Position numbers and translations under genes: made by a program | Shown: positions 17,913 to 27,700 of the stretch, in pieces | How the letters are laid out: each line of letters starts with the position of its first letter | How positions within the stretch are numbered: the stretch's first letter is position 1 | Notes under the pieces: generated by a model | The model's input: the letters and a program-made list of their open reading frames with translations, nothing else | Told to the model about the DNA's origin: nothing | The model's database searches: none | NCBI RefSeq assembly: GCF_900105835.1 | Contig: NZ_LT629783.1 | Coordinates: forward strand, 496,001 to 560,000 | From: Pseudomonas fragi | Lineage (GTDB): Bacteria; Pseudomonadota; Gammaproteobacteria; Pseudomonadales; Pseudomonadaceae | DNA: 64,000 nucleotides | Direction: 5' to 3'

Positions 17913-18553
17913 CCCAGCCCCCTGACATTCCTGATGACATGGCTGCCCAACTTGCGCCGCAAGGCGTGGATCAGGAACTCGACAGCGTTGCTTTCAACTT
18001 CGTTGCCCCAGCCGTACAGGCGCTCTTCGAGTTCACTGCGCGACAGAATCGCCCCGGGCCTTACCAGCAGAGCCTGCAACAGGGCGAATTCACGGCTGGA
18101 GAGGGCCACGGCGTGGTGTGCTGCGGTGCTGGCCTGCTTGTACACCAGGTCCAGCGATACGACGCCATTGCCAAGCACGGGCACGGCGTTGCCGCCCAGG
18201 CGGCGCAGCACCGCGCGCATGCGCGCCAGCAGTTCGGCCATTGCAAATGGCTTGAGCAGGTAGTCGTCGGCGCCACCGTCCAGGCCGCGCAATCGGTCAT
18301 CCAGGCTGTCGCGGGCGGTGATAATCAGCAGCGGCACCGGGTTGTTACGCGCCCGAATGCGGGCCAGTACCTCAAGGCCGTCCTGGCCGGGCAGGCCGAG
18401 GTCCAGTAGCACCAACGCGTAGGTGTGCGTGGCCAGGGCACTGAGGGCGTGCGCGCCGTTCTGTACCCAGTCAGCGGCATAGCTGGCATCCGTCAGCGCA
18501 CCCTGTATCGCGTCGCCAATCATGGGGTCATCTTCGACCAGCAATATGCGCAT
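17888..18553 (-). CDS. OmpR-family response regulator
   Basis: 221 residues: receiver domain with acidic pocket EDD (8-9), phospho-acceptor Asp51 in LVLLDLGLPG, and the conserved lysine in DDYLLKPF; then a winged-helix DNA-binding domain (SSREFALLQALL, EFLIHALRRKLG, VRGLGWMV). It pairs with the downstream kinase. The ATG at 18553 is preferred over 18568 because GGAG lies at the right spacing and MRILLVEDD is the standard start. Likely targets include the two genes transcribed just upstream. Confidence 0.93.
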   Translation of the reverse strand: MRILLVEDDPMIGDAIQGALTDASYAADWVQNGAHALSALATHTYALVLLDLGLPGQDGLEVLARIRARNNPVPLLIITARDSLDDRLRGLDGGADDYLLKPFAMAELLARMRAVLRRLGGNAVPVLGNGVVSLDLVYKQASTAAHHAVALSSREFALLQALLVRPGAILSRSELEERLYGWGNEVESNAVEFLIHALRRKLGSHVIRNVRGLGWMVSKSA

Positions 18554-18628
18554 GTCCTTCTCCATCAAAAAGCCAGTGGCACAGATCCAAGTGAAGCATC
18601 TGTGCCGATATTCGCTGGCGTTTTGCGC

Positions 18629-19054
18629 TTATGCGCCACCTTTGAGGTTGTCAAAGGCCTTGAGCAGGTTGTCCATTGCCAGCTTGCAGTCTGCGGGGTT
18701 GGGCGTGCTGGCGCGCAGGGCTTCCAGGGCCCGGTCGATGGCCTTGTCCAGCACATGCCAGTCGCTGGCCGCGCGTGGCTTGATGCCGGCTTCGGCCGCA
18801 TCCCAAGCGGTTTCCAGGTCCTTGATGCGGGTTTTGGCCGCCGTCAGATCGTTGTTCGCCACCAGTGCCCCGACCTCTGCGGCAATGGCATGAAACTGCG
18901 ACAGGTCACCCAACTTCGAGGCACTCGGGTTCTGGCTGGCGCTGACCTGGTGAGTCGGCGCGTCGGCGGGTTTGGAGCAGCCGGCGTTCAGGCCCAGAAC
19001 CACGAGTGTGGTGGCCAGGGCGAAGTGACGGATAACGCGGTGTGCATGGCGCAT
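18629..19054 (-). CDS. Small lipoprotein beside a two-component system
   Basis: 141 residues with a lipobox (LNAGC) following a hydrophobic leader, so probably a lipid-anchored periplasmic protein. The mature part is helical, with regular acidic/lysine spacing and conserved-looking [12 protein letters not shown] and [16 protein letters not shown] segments, suggestive of a four-helix bundle. The start at 19054 has an AAGGA ribosome site. It lies between the DUF347 membrane protein and the response regulator on one strand, with 28 and 75 bp gaps, suggesting one transcript. Function not known. Confidence 0.8.
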   Translation of the reverse strand: MRHAHRVIRHFALATTLVVLGLNAGCSKPADAPTHQVSASQNPSASKLGDLSQFHAIAAEVGALVANNDLTAAKTRIKDLETAWDAAEAGIKPRAASDWHVLDKAIDRALEALRASTPNPADCKLAMDNLLKAFDNLKGGA

Positions 19055-19082
19055 GGGGATGTCCTTGATTGACGGTGAAGGG

Positions 19083-19847
19083 TTACTCGGTGATCGCCTT
19101 GCGGTTGCTGCCGGCATTGAGTTGCGCGGCGCCGACCAGCAGCACGATCACGCACAGGAACAGCGCGCTGGTCCAGCTGGCGCCCATGCCCAGCCCGCCG
19201 TAGGTTTTGGCCTGGGTCAACAGGTCACCCAGGGACGCGCCAAACGGTCGGGTCAGGATGTAGGCGATCCAGAATGTCAGCACCGCATTGGCGCCCATGC
19301 GCCAGGCCAGTAGCGTGACCCCTATCAGCGCCGCGAAGATCACCGCGCCGAGGGTAAAGCCCAGGCCCAGGGCCTCGGTGGCCAGATCCCCTGCCGCAGT
19401 GCCCAGGGCGAAGGTGCAGAGCACCGTGGCCCAATAGAACAGCTCGCGCCGCGCAGTGGTGATATCGCGGATCGACAGGCTGCGCTCGCTGCGATACCAG
19501 AGCGCAAAAGTGACCGCCAGCAGCAGCGAAAACAGCGCCGTGCTGGTGTACAGGCTGACGTCCAGCTTGTCGGTGAGGATATCGGTGATCTGGGTGCCCA
19601 CCACGCTCACCAGCACCACGTTCAGCCAGTAGAGCCAAGGGGTGCAGGCGCGGGTGCGCAATTGGCAGAACAGCGTTACGGCCAGCAGCATGGCCATGCC
19701 GAGGCTGGTGGGGCCGGCACCGAACCCGGCATCGACGGCCAGATAATCGGCACCTGTTTCGCCCACGGTGGTGGACATGATTTTGATCACCCAGAAGGAC
19801 AGGGTCACCTCGGGCACTTTGTTCAGCCAGCGGGCTGCGTTGTTCAT
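19083..19847 (-). CDS. DUF347-repeat membrane protein (COG4705-like)
   Basis: About 254 residues, nearly all hydrophobic, with roughly eight membrane segments. The repeated element is recognisable as [16 protein letters not shown] near the N-terminus and a related [17 protein letters not shown] and [11 protein letters not shown] later; these G-x-x-x-GD patterns define the DUF347 repeat found in uncharacterised membrane-anchored proteins. The ATG at 19847 has GAGG as ribosome site. First gene of a probable four-gene operon ending in a sensor kinase. Function unknown; transport or metal handling are only guesses. Confidence 0.85.
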   Translation of the reverse strand: MNNAARWLNKVPEVTLSFWVIKIMSTTVGETGADYLAVDAGFGAGPTSLGMAMLLAVTLFCQLRTRACTPWLYWLNVVLVSVVGTQITDILTDKLDVSLYTSTALFSLLLAVTFALWYRSERSLSIRDITTARRELFYWATVLCTFALGTAAGDLATEALGLGFTLGAVIFAALIGVTLLAWRMGANAVLTFWIAYILTRPFGASLGDLLTQAKTYGGLGMGASWTSALFLCVIVLLVGAAQLNAGSNRKAITE

Positions 19848-20061
19848 GGTCTTGACCTCTGCGATATGGCGCGTTGTGTGGCGCAGGGCAAAGGTACGGT
19901 GCAAGACTTAGCCGGGACTGAGCCGGCACGCATCTGTAGAGCCGGCGCTGAGAAAAAATCGTCAAATAAACGGTGAATGGGTGTGATCGTGTGAGGTGGA
20001 TCGCCTGCGATGCAAGTGGAGCATTCGCGTTACAGCTTAGGCAATAATCAGCCTCAACCCC

Positions 20062-20093
20062 CCTGTGGGAGCGAGCAAGCCCGCTCCCACAGG
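20062..20093. repeat. Compact REP palindrome
   Basis: CCTGTGGGAGCG-agcaagc-CGCTCCCACAGG is a 12-bp perfect stem between the DUF347 gene and flhA. It may be a collapsed REP pair and could act as a transcription end for flhA. Confidence 0.8.
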
Positions 20094-20115
20094 GGAGGAG
20101 GCGTTCACAGCCTGT

Positions 20116-22211
20116 TTACCCCAGTGTGCCGATGATATTTACGCTGACGTTCTCCGGGATTTCATTCTGCGACAGCACATGCAGCCCCGGGCTGAAGACC
20201 CGCGCATAACGTGCCAGCAACGGGCGCAATTGCGGCATGACGGTGAGCACCGGCGGGTGGCCGTCCTTGCGCAGTTTTTCCTTGACCACCGGCATCGCAT
20301 TTTGCAGCTGGTTAAGCAGGTTGGGCTCCACGGGAATGTTGTCCAGGCTCACCGGACCTGCCTGCTGGGCAATGCTCAAGGCCCCCAGCAGGGTGTTTTC
20401 CAGGGCATTGTCGAGCACGAATACGCTGATTTCATCGCGGCGCCCGCTGATACTCGCCACAATGTTGCGGCGCAAGGCATAGCGCACGTCGGATGCCAGC
20501 AGCACCGGGTCCTTGGTGGTCTCGCTGCTTTCGACCAGCGCCGTGGCTACGGTGACGATGTCGCGCACCGAGATGTTCTCAACCAGCAATTGGCGGTACA
20601 CCCGGTGTTGTTGGGTATACGACAGCTGGCTTCTGAGGTTTTCGGCCAGCTTGGGTGCCAGTTCGGTCAGGCGCTGCATCAGGCTGTCGACGTCATCATG
20701 TTTGAAGATGTCCGCCAGGTTGTCGCGAATCACCTTGTTCAGATGCGTGGCGATCACCCCCGCGCAGTCCACCACCTGGTAGCCCAGGTTCAGGGCGCGG
20801 CTCTTTTCGGCGGGGTTGATCCACACCACCGGCATCTTGTAGGCCGGGTCGATGCCAAGAATACCGTCCACTTCGCCGTACAGGTCGGCCGAAGGAATGG
20901 CCATCAGGTGGTCGGCATGGATTTCGGCGCCCTCGATCTGCTCGCCGTTGATGTGGATGCTGTAGTGCGCCGCCTTGAGTCGCAGGCTGTCACGGATCTG
21001 GATCTCGGGCAGGAGAAAGCCCAGGTTCTCCGAGAGGGTCTGGCGCAGGCCGCGCACGCGCTGGGTCAGGGGGGCGCCCGCGGCCTCATTGACCAGACCC
21101 ACCAGTTTGTAGCCCAGTGACACCGACAACCGCTCAACATGGGGGATGTCATCCCAGGCCAGGCTGTGGCTGCGCTCGTTGTGCATGGCCACGCTCAATG
21201 CGCTGACGGCTTCAAGTTCAGCGGCTTCGGCGGGTGGCTGAAAGCGCGACACACTCCAGGCCACACCGCCGACAATGGCGGCAAACCCGAGGAAGGCCAG
21301 ATGCGGCATGCCGGGCACCAGGCCCAGTACCAGCAGGATCCCGGCCACGGTGTAGAGCAGTGCAGGCGAGGCCAGCAACTGACGGCGCACCTGAGTGGTG
21401 ATTTCGGCAGATTCGTTGATCCGCGTCACGATCAGCGCGGCGGCGGTCGACAACAGCAACGCCGGGATCTGTGCCACAAGCCGTCACCAATGGTCAGCAG
21501 GGCAAATTGCTTGAAAGCCAGGCCCGCGGGCAGGTCGTAGACAAACAGGCCGATGGCAAAGCCGCCGAACAGGTTGATCAGCAGGATCAGGATCCCGGCA
21601 ATCGCGTCACCGCGCACAAACTTCGATGCACCGTCCATTGCCCCGTAAAAATCGGCTTCCTTGGCGATGGTCTGGCGGCGCTGCTTGGCCTGATCCTGGG
21701 TGATCAGCCCGGCATTGAGGTCGGCATCAATGGCCATCTGTTTGCCGGGCAGGGCGTCCAGGGTAAAACGCGCCGTCACCTCGGAAATCCGCTCGCCGCC
21801 CTTGGTGACCACCATGAAGTTGATAATCATCAGGATCACGAACACGATCATCCCGACAATGAAGTTGCCGCCGATCACCACCTCGCCGAACGACTCGATC
21901 ACCTTACCCGCCGCGCCCGTGCCATTGTGGCCCTCAAGCAGCACGATACGGGTCGAGGCCACGTTCAGGGTCAGACGCAGCAGGGTGGTAATCAGGATTA
22001 CCGTGGGGAACAGCGAGAAGTCCAGCGGGCTTTTGGATGACACGCTGACCATCAGCACCAGCACCGCCATCGCGATATTGAAGGTAAACAGGATATCCAG
22101 TAACAAGGGCGGCAACGGCAGGATAATCATGGCCAGGATGGACAGGATAACCAGCGGGATCCCGATCCGGCCGCTGCGCAGCGTCGGGAGGAATATGTTC
22201 AGTACGTTCAT
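20116..22211 (-). pseudogene. flhA: flhA, flagellar export gate, broken by a one-base deletion
   Basis: FlhA forms the membrane export gate of the flagellar secretion system. The N-terminal half reads from the ATG at 22211 (MNVLNIFLPTLRSGRIG) through the conserved TRFTLDALPGKQMAIDADLNAG block to AFKQFALLTIGDGL, then goes out of frame. The rest continues in another frame as VAQIPALLLSTAAALIVTR to the stop at 20116, including the full cytoplasmic domain. Adding one G at about 21476/21477 would restore GDGLVAQIPALL, the family consensus. The joined length, near 697 residues, is normal for FlhA. Either a real null mutation or a sequencing error. Confidence 0.92.
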
Positions 22212-22584
22212 GATTACGCCTTGTTCGCCATGCAATGACGAAGGTTGGGTTAAGTCGGTAGCCGCGACGCGGAACGGTCTGAATGATCTGCAGGTTTTTT
22301 TCGTCACCCAGGATCTTGCGCAGGGTGTACACCTGCTGGTTGAGGCTGCCGGGACCTACGACACGGTCCGCCCAGGCATAGGCCACCAGGGTGTCCCGCT
22401 CAATCACTTCACCCGGTTGCTGTAACAGGCGCTCAAGCAGCCTGCCAGCAGAATAGCCCAGTTCGACTGTGCGTTTTTCTTCGTCCCTGAACAAGGTCAG
22501 CGTGTATAGCACCGGGCAAAAGACAGCATGTTGCTGGCTGTGCATGGCAGTGGCATGTGCAAAAAGAGTGTTCATCAAGAGCAT
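21934..22584 (-). CDS. Winged-helix (OmpR/ToxR-type) transcriptional regulator, 3' end disturbed
   Basis: Residues about 25-115 form a Trans_reg_C winged-helix domain (LGYSAGRLLERLLQQPGEVIERDTL, NQQVYTLRKILG, TVPRRGYRLNP), as in CadC/ToxR-like regulators. After RLNPTFVIA the frame runs 278 bases into flhA, where the residues are just the shadow of FlhA. A stop in the next frame (TAA at 22212-22214) sits immediately before the flhA start; one added base in the last few codons would give a normal end there and a protein near 125 residues. It has no membrane segment. Probably a local regulator of the flagellar genes. Confidence 0.7.
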   Translation of the reverse strand: MLLMNTLFAHATAMHSQQHAVFCPVLYTLTLFRDEEKRTVELGYSAGRLLERLLQQPGEVIERDTLVAYAWADRVVGPGSLNQQVYTLRKILGDEKNLQIIQTVPRRGYRLNPTFVIAWRTRRNHERTEHIPPDAAQRPDRDPAGYPVHPGHDYPAVAALVTGYPVYLQYRDGGAGADGQRVIQKPAGLLAVPHGNPDYHPAASDPERGLDPYRAA

Positions 22585-22978
22585 TCACCATGTAGGGAAT
22601 ACCACTTTACTATTAGGGGTATTTCGCCTTCTGTAGGGTAATTCTGAAGTTGATTTGCAAGATATATCTTATCTCCATTCCCCATGGGCTCCCGCCAGGG
22701 CGCAGAGGCGGAAGTGGCGCTTCCTGCAGGGGGAAGCGCTTGCGCAGAAAAGGGAAGCCAAGGCGTTTTATATAACCCTGCTGTCTTTTGAAAAAATACA
22801 TATAGATCAAGTAGATAAGTCATCTTTTTGGGGTTGGCACGGCTTCTGCATTTGAGTGGCAGGCTGCCTGTTTCAGCCGGGTTTTCATCCCGGTTACAAG
22901 ACGGCGGCCATGCCAATCGGGCCGATACTGCGCCAGGCCCGGTCTCGCGCTCCCTTCGGATCGCCGAACCCTTTGAAG
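22585..22978. other. Divergent intergenic region with hairpin and promoter
   Basis: About 390 bp between the winged-helix regulator and the aminotransferase, AT-richer at both ends. It contains a perfect 8-bp hairpin (GCGCTTCC at 22717-22724, GGAAGCGC at 22732-22739) and an AT-rich tract (22785-22825) just upstream of the sigma-54 site at 22835. No open frame in it looks like a gene. Confidence 0.6.
22835..22850 (+). promoter_or_regulatory. Sigma-54-type promoter before the aminotransferase
   Basis: TGGCACGGCTTCTGCA fits the RpoN consensus TGGCACG-N4-TTGCA with one mismatch. The start codon at 22979 lies about 130 bp downstream. Sigma-54 control is usual for class II/III flagellar genes of Pseudomonas. 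Confidence 0.7.
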
Positions 22979-24115
22979 ATGCTGTTCATGGACCACGATA
23001 TTTATGTAACCAGCCCCTTGCTGCCGGAATTGCAGGCATTCATGCCGTACCTGCAGCAGATCTGGGACAGCAAGTGCCTGACCAATAACGGCCCCTTTCA
23101 TCAGACCTTCGAACGTCGATTGGCCGAGTATCTGGGGGTGGAACATCTGTCATTGTTCAACAATGGTACGACCGCCCTGTTGACCGCACTGCAGGCCCTG
23201 CAAATCGAAGGCGAGGTGATCACCACGCCTTATACCTTTGCCGCCACGGCCCATGCGCTGGTGTGGAATCACCTGACACCGGTGTTTGTCGATATAGACC
23301 CGCACACCTTCAACCTTGACCCCGTTGCCATTGAGGCGGCCATCACCGAGCAAACCCGCGCCATCCTCGCCGTACATTGCTACGGAGTACCGTGCGATGT
23401 GCGCGCCATAGAGCAATTGGCCGACCGTTACGGGTTACGCGTGCTATATGACGCTGCCCACGGGTTTGCAGTCGAGGAGGGCGGCGGCAGTGTATTGCGC
23501 CACGGCCACATGAGCGTTTTGAGCCTGCATGCCACCAAGGTGTTCAACACCTTTGAGGGGGGCGCCATTGTCTGCCCCGACGCGGCAACCAAGCTGCGGG
23601 TGGACCAGTTGCGCAACTTCGGCTTCGTCAATGAAACCTCGGTGGTGAGCTGCGGTATCAACGGCAAGATGAGCGAGTTCAACGCGGCTTTCGGCCTGTT
23701 GCAGCTTGAGCATATCGACCGGGCCCTGGAGCGGCGTGCCGCGATCGACGGCCTGTACCGCGCGCGGCTGGCTGATATCCCCGGTATCACCCTGTGCCGT
23801 GAGGCGCAGAACCACGGTTATTTCCCAATTCTGGTCGAGGACACGTTCCCGGTCAGCCGCGATGCCCTGTACGAGTTTTTCAAGACGCGACAGGTGTATG
23901 TGCGGCGCTATTTCTACCCGTTGGTCAGTGACATGCAGGCCTACGCCGATCGTACCGGACATGTGCAACAGCCCTTGCCGGTGGCCACGCAAATCGCCCG
24001 CAAGATCCTGTGCCTGCCGATTCATCCAGACCTGAGCCCGAGTGATGTCGAGCGTGTGGTGGCTGCTGTTCGCCACTGCGCTGTCGCCTCGCCCGGCTAT
24101 CACCAGGCGCCATAG
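22979..24115 (+). CDS. DegT/DnrJ/EryC1/StrS-family sugar aminotransferase
   Basis: PLP enzyme of about 378 residues that aminates a nucleotide-linked keto-sugar. The PLP lysine is in SLHATKVFNTFEGGAIV; FNNGTTALLTALQAL and YDAAHGFAV are further cofactor-binding blocks, and GINGKMSEFNAAFGLLQL is the conserved C-terminal block. The YVTSPLLPEL...WLTN-type N-terminus resembles VioA/FdtB-like 4-aminotransferases. In P. syringae, VioA makes the viosamine of flagellin glycan, so the same role here is inferred from the adjacent flagellins. Start uncertain: ATG 22979 or 22988. Confidence 0.88.
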   Translation: MLFMDHDIYVTSPLLPELQAFMPYLQQIWDSKCLTNNGPFHQTFERRLAEYLGVEHLSLFNNGTTALLTALQALQIEGEVITTPYTFAATAHALVWNHLTPVFVDIDPHTFNLDPVAIEAAITEQTRAILAVHCYGVPCDVRAIEQLADRYGLRVLYDAAHGFAVEEGGGSVLRHGHMSVLSLHATKVFNTFEGGAIVCPDAATKLRVDQLRNFGFVNETSVVSCGINGKMSEFNAAFGLLQLEHIDRALERRAAIDGLYRARLADIPGITLCREAQNHGYFPILVEDTFPVSRDALYEFFKTRQVYVRRYFYPLVSDMQAYADRTGHVQQPLPVATQIARKILCLPIHPDLSPSDVERVVAAVRHCAVASPGYHQAP

Positions 24116-24140
24116 CGGCGCTGCAACCTGAGACACCACC

Positions 24141-24360
24141 ATGACTGCTGAAAACTTTATTGCCAATTTTATTAACGCCACGGGTTTGTCACCCCGGTGG
24201 ATATAAGCCTGGACAGCGAATTTCGTACCTTGCCCGAATGGGACTCGCTGGCTGCGCTGGGCGTGATCGTGATGTTTGACATGGAGTATCAAAAACCGTG
24301 TCCGGCGATGACCTGTACCAGGCCGTGACAGTGGGCGACCTGTACCGCTGGGTGGGTTGA
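24141..24360 (+). pseudogene. Acyl carrier protein remnant, two frameshifts
   Basis: Reads MTAENFIANFINATG in frame 1, then needs one added base near 24185 to continue FVTPVDISLDSEFRTL, WDSLAALGVIVMFDMEYQ, and another in the A-tract at 24291-24295 to finish TVSGDDLYQAVTVGDLYRWVG and stop. Corrected length is 73 residues, typical of an acyl carrier protein. The phosphopantetheine serine is in EWDSLAALG. Both defects are single-base losses. It sits between the aminotransferase and a broken ketoacyl synthase, so it once probably carried an acyl group for the flagellin sugar. Confidence 0.8.
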
Positions 24361-24364
24361 GTCA

Positions 24365-24672
24365 ATGCCGCAATGTGTCCTTCAACATGTCCGCTTTGCC
24401 GGCAGGGCCAGTTGTGTGCCCAAGGGCCGGGTTTCCAACATCACCGATTGCCCGCAGCCCATGCGCGGCGAACTTGAGCGTCTGGTACGCAATATCGGCA
24501 TCGAATACCGCCGGGTGGCGCAACCCTGGTTACGGGCAGCCTGGCCCGGGCCGGCAGCGAAGTGGGCAAGCGCTGCGAGTGGCTGCTGGGGGCGACGCTG
24601 CCTTCGCAATTGGCGGACTACAGCTTTTATGACGCGGTATTGCCCGAAGGCGCCAGGATTTACCGCCATTGA
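24365..24672 (+). pseudogene. Truncated beta-ketoacyl-ACP synthase III-like gene joined to another remnant
   Basis: The ATG at 24365 opens with residues typical of a KAS III-like N-terminus (VRFAGRASCVPKGRVSNI, then LVRNIGIEYRRVA). After about 54 residues similarity stops; the full enzyme is near 350 residues. From about 24530 a different frame reads GSLARAGSEVGKRCEWLLG and SFYDAVLPEGARIYRH to a stop at 24672, which looks like the C-terminal end of a second protein that I cannot identify. An internal deletion joining two genes explains this. The region up to the glycosyltransferase start (24791) holds no other gene. Confidence 0.65.
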
Positions 24673-24790
24673 AAATCCCTTTATCCCTCCCTGGCGCATG
24701 GAGGCAGGCCAGGCCTGTTTGTGTCGAGGTTCTCATGTTTTTTTTCCGGTTTCTCCCCGCAGCTCCCTTTGCTAACAGAAGTGTAACGCC

Positions 24791-27700
24791 ATGAAAGATT
24801 TGCCTCTGGTCAGTGTGATCATACCGGCCTACAAAGCCTCCTGGTTTGAAACGGCGCTTGCCAGCGCTTGCGCGCAGACCTATGCCAACCTGGAAATCAT
24901 CGTTTGCGATGACAGTGACGGGGCCATGATCGGCGCCATCGTCGAGCGCTATGCGGGCAGCCAGCAGGTGCCCATTCGCTATCAACGCAATCAGCAGCCC
25001 TTGCATGAAATGCGCAACACCGTCGAGTGCATACGGCTGGCCCGCGGTTTTTACATCAAGTTCCTGCACGACGACGATGTGCTGGCCCCGGACTGTGTGG
25101 CCCGCCTGGTTGCGACGATGGAGGCCGATCCGCACATTGCCCTGGCAACCTCCAGGCGCGAGCGCATCGACAGTGCCGGGCAGCCCCTGGCGGATATTCT
25201 GGCCACCGTGACAGCCTTTCCCCAGCCGGTGCGGGTCGATGGCCCGGGCCTGGTCTCGCTGCTGGCCGAGCACACCCTGAACTTTATCGGCGAGCCCAGT
25301 TGCGTGATGTGCCGACGGGCAGATGTGTTGGCCTACGGCGATCAATTGATGTCGCTTAATGGCCAGCCCATTGACTGGGTCGGCGACTTGAGCATTTACG
25401 TCAAGCTCCTGCAGTGCGGGCACCTGGCGTACTTGCCGCAGACCCTGACGTGGGTGCGGGTGTCGAGCGAGCAGTTCAGCCAGCAGGGGCGCGACACACC
25501 CGGTATTGGCCAGCAGGGGCATGACAACTTTCGTCACCAGCTTCGTGAACTGGGTTGGCACCAGCCAGTGGAGGGGCCACGGCAGGTGGCCGTGGCGCGA
25601 CTGGACAACCCCGAGGTGGTACAGCAGGTTGATATCACTGCCCACCTCAATGACGTGCGTAACACCCTTGTACAACAGGAGCAGCAACGCCAGTGGCTGG
25701 CAGCGCGGGTGCCTAGCGAGCCGCAGTCGCGACTGATTGGCCAGCGCCTGGCACAAATGGCTGGGGGGCCGACGATTGCCGTGGTGGTGCTTGACCCCGC
25801 AGGCGACAGCCAGGCGCTGCAGGCGACCCTCGACAGCATTGCCCATGCACGCAGCACAGGGGTCATGTTGCAGGGGATTGTGCTCACGCCGCAGTTCCGC
25901 CGCCAGTCACCGGGCGATGACATGCAGTACTGCAGCTGCCAGCGCGACGGCTTTGTCGCACAGATCAACCGGATTGCCCGCAGTGGCGATCATCGCTGGT
26001 TGATGCTGGTGGAGGCGGGGGACCGCCTGACCGACAGCGGGATGCTGATCTCGTCCCTGGAGTTGCTGGACGACCCCCAATGCCGAGCCATCTACGGCGA
26101 TGCAATGGTGCATGAACACGGCGATGTCATAAGCCCGGCCCTGCGCCCGGATTTTAACCTCGACTATCTGCTCAGCATGCCGGGTGTGATGGCCCGCAAC
26201 TGGCTGTTTCGCGCCAGCGCGGTGGCCGAGGCGGGTGGTTTCAATGAGCAGTATCCAGCGGCGCTGGAGCTGGAGCTGATCCTGCGCATGATCAACCGCC
26301 AGGGCATGGTCGGCTTTGGCCATCTGTGCGAGCCGCTGGTCATCAACCAGCGCGCTGCGCTGGCCGACAGCCCCGAGTTTGCCGAAGTGCTGGGCTTGCA
26401 CCTGCAGGAGCGGGGCTATGCCCAGGCGCAGGTGCTGAGCCTGCGCAGCGGTCAGTTCAGGATCCGCTACGGTCACCCACAGCGACCGTCGGTGTCCATC
26501 GTGCTAGTGCTCGATACGGACCTGCCGGCCCTGCAGCGCTGCGTTATCAGCCTGCTGGAGCACACCCGCTACCCGAATTACGAACTGTTGATCGTCAACA
26601 ATGCCTGCGCCGATCCGCAGGCCGCCGCCTGGCTTGCCGGCAGCCGACAGCTGCTGGGCGAGCGCCTGCAGGTGGTGGACTTGCCGCTCGCCCGGGGGCG
26701 GGCATCGGCCATTAACCTGGGCGCGGCACAAGCCCGGGGCGAATACCTGCTGTTGCTGCGCAGCGACACGGTCCTGATGCAGGAGCAATGGCTGGATGAG
26801 TTGCTCAACCACGCCCAGCGTCCGGAGGTGGCGATTGTCGGGGCCAAGGCGGTGTCTACTGCACGCACGATCACCCATGCCGGGATCATCCTCGGCCTTG
26901 AAGAGAGCGCCGGCCACGGTTTTGCCGGGCAGGCGATGAGTGCTTCGGGCTATATGAACCGCCTGTTTGTCGACCAGAACTACAGTGCGGTGTCTGACGT
27001 GTGCCTGATGATTCGCCGAGAGGTGTTCGAGGCGGTAAATGGCCTGGATGCCGAGGTTTTCGAGCAGGGTGCTGCGGATATCGACCTGTGCCTGCGCGTG
27101 GCCCGCACGGGCTATCTGACTGTATGGACACCCCACGCCGCGATCATTCATGACCACCCGCAAACCGCCGTGCCCCTGGCTGTACGCCAGTCATTCCAGC
27201 GCCGCTGGGCAGCCGAGTTGCCCCGCGACCCGGCCTACAACACCAGCCTGTCCCTGAGCGATGCCGGCGGCTTCAAACTCGCCGATGCCCAACTGGCCTG
27301 GCAGCCGCTAAGCTGGAAACCCCTGCCGGTCATTCTGGCGCGGGCTGCGGATGTGTATGGGTGCGGGCATTACCGCATCATCCAGCCACTGCAGGCGCTG
27401 AAAAACGCCGGGCACGCCGAGGGCGCATTAATCCACGGTTTGCCCGGGCTGATGCAGCTGCAACGCTATGCCCCGGATACCCTGGTCATGCAACGGCCCC
27501 TGCAGGAGCAGAGCCTGGAGGCGATCGAAAAAATCAAGGCCTTCAGCCAGGTGTTCAAGGTCTATGAGCTGGACGACTACTACCCCAACGTTCCGCTGAA
27601 AAGCGTCCACCGTGGCAGTGTACCCAAGGACATCATGCGGTCGCTGCGCCGGGGCCTGGCTTGCGCCGATCGTTTTGTGGTGTCCACTGAACCGCTGGCG

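Noticed and set aside
22655..22855. Small frames in the intergenic region before the aminotransferase
   Set aside because: Short, without ribosome sites, and overlapping a hairpin and sigma-54 promoter.
24530..25846. 438-codon minus-strand frame opposite the glycosyltransferase
   Set aside because: Antisense shadow; the plus strand has clear glycosyltransferase motifs across it.
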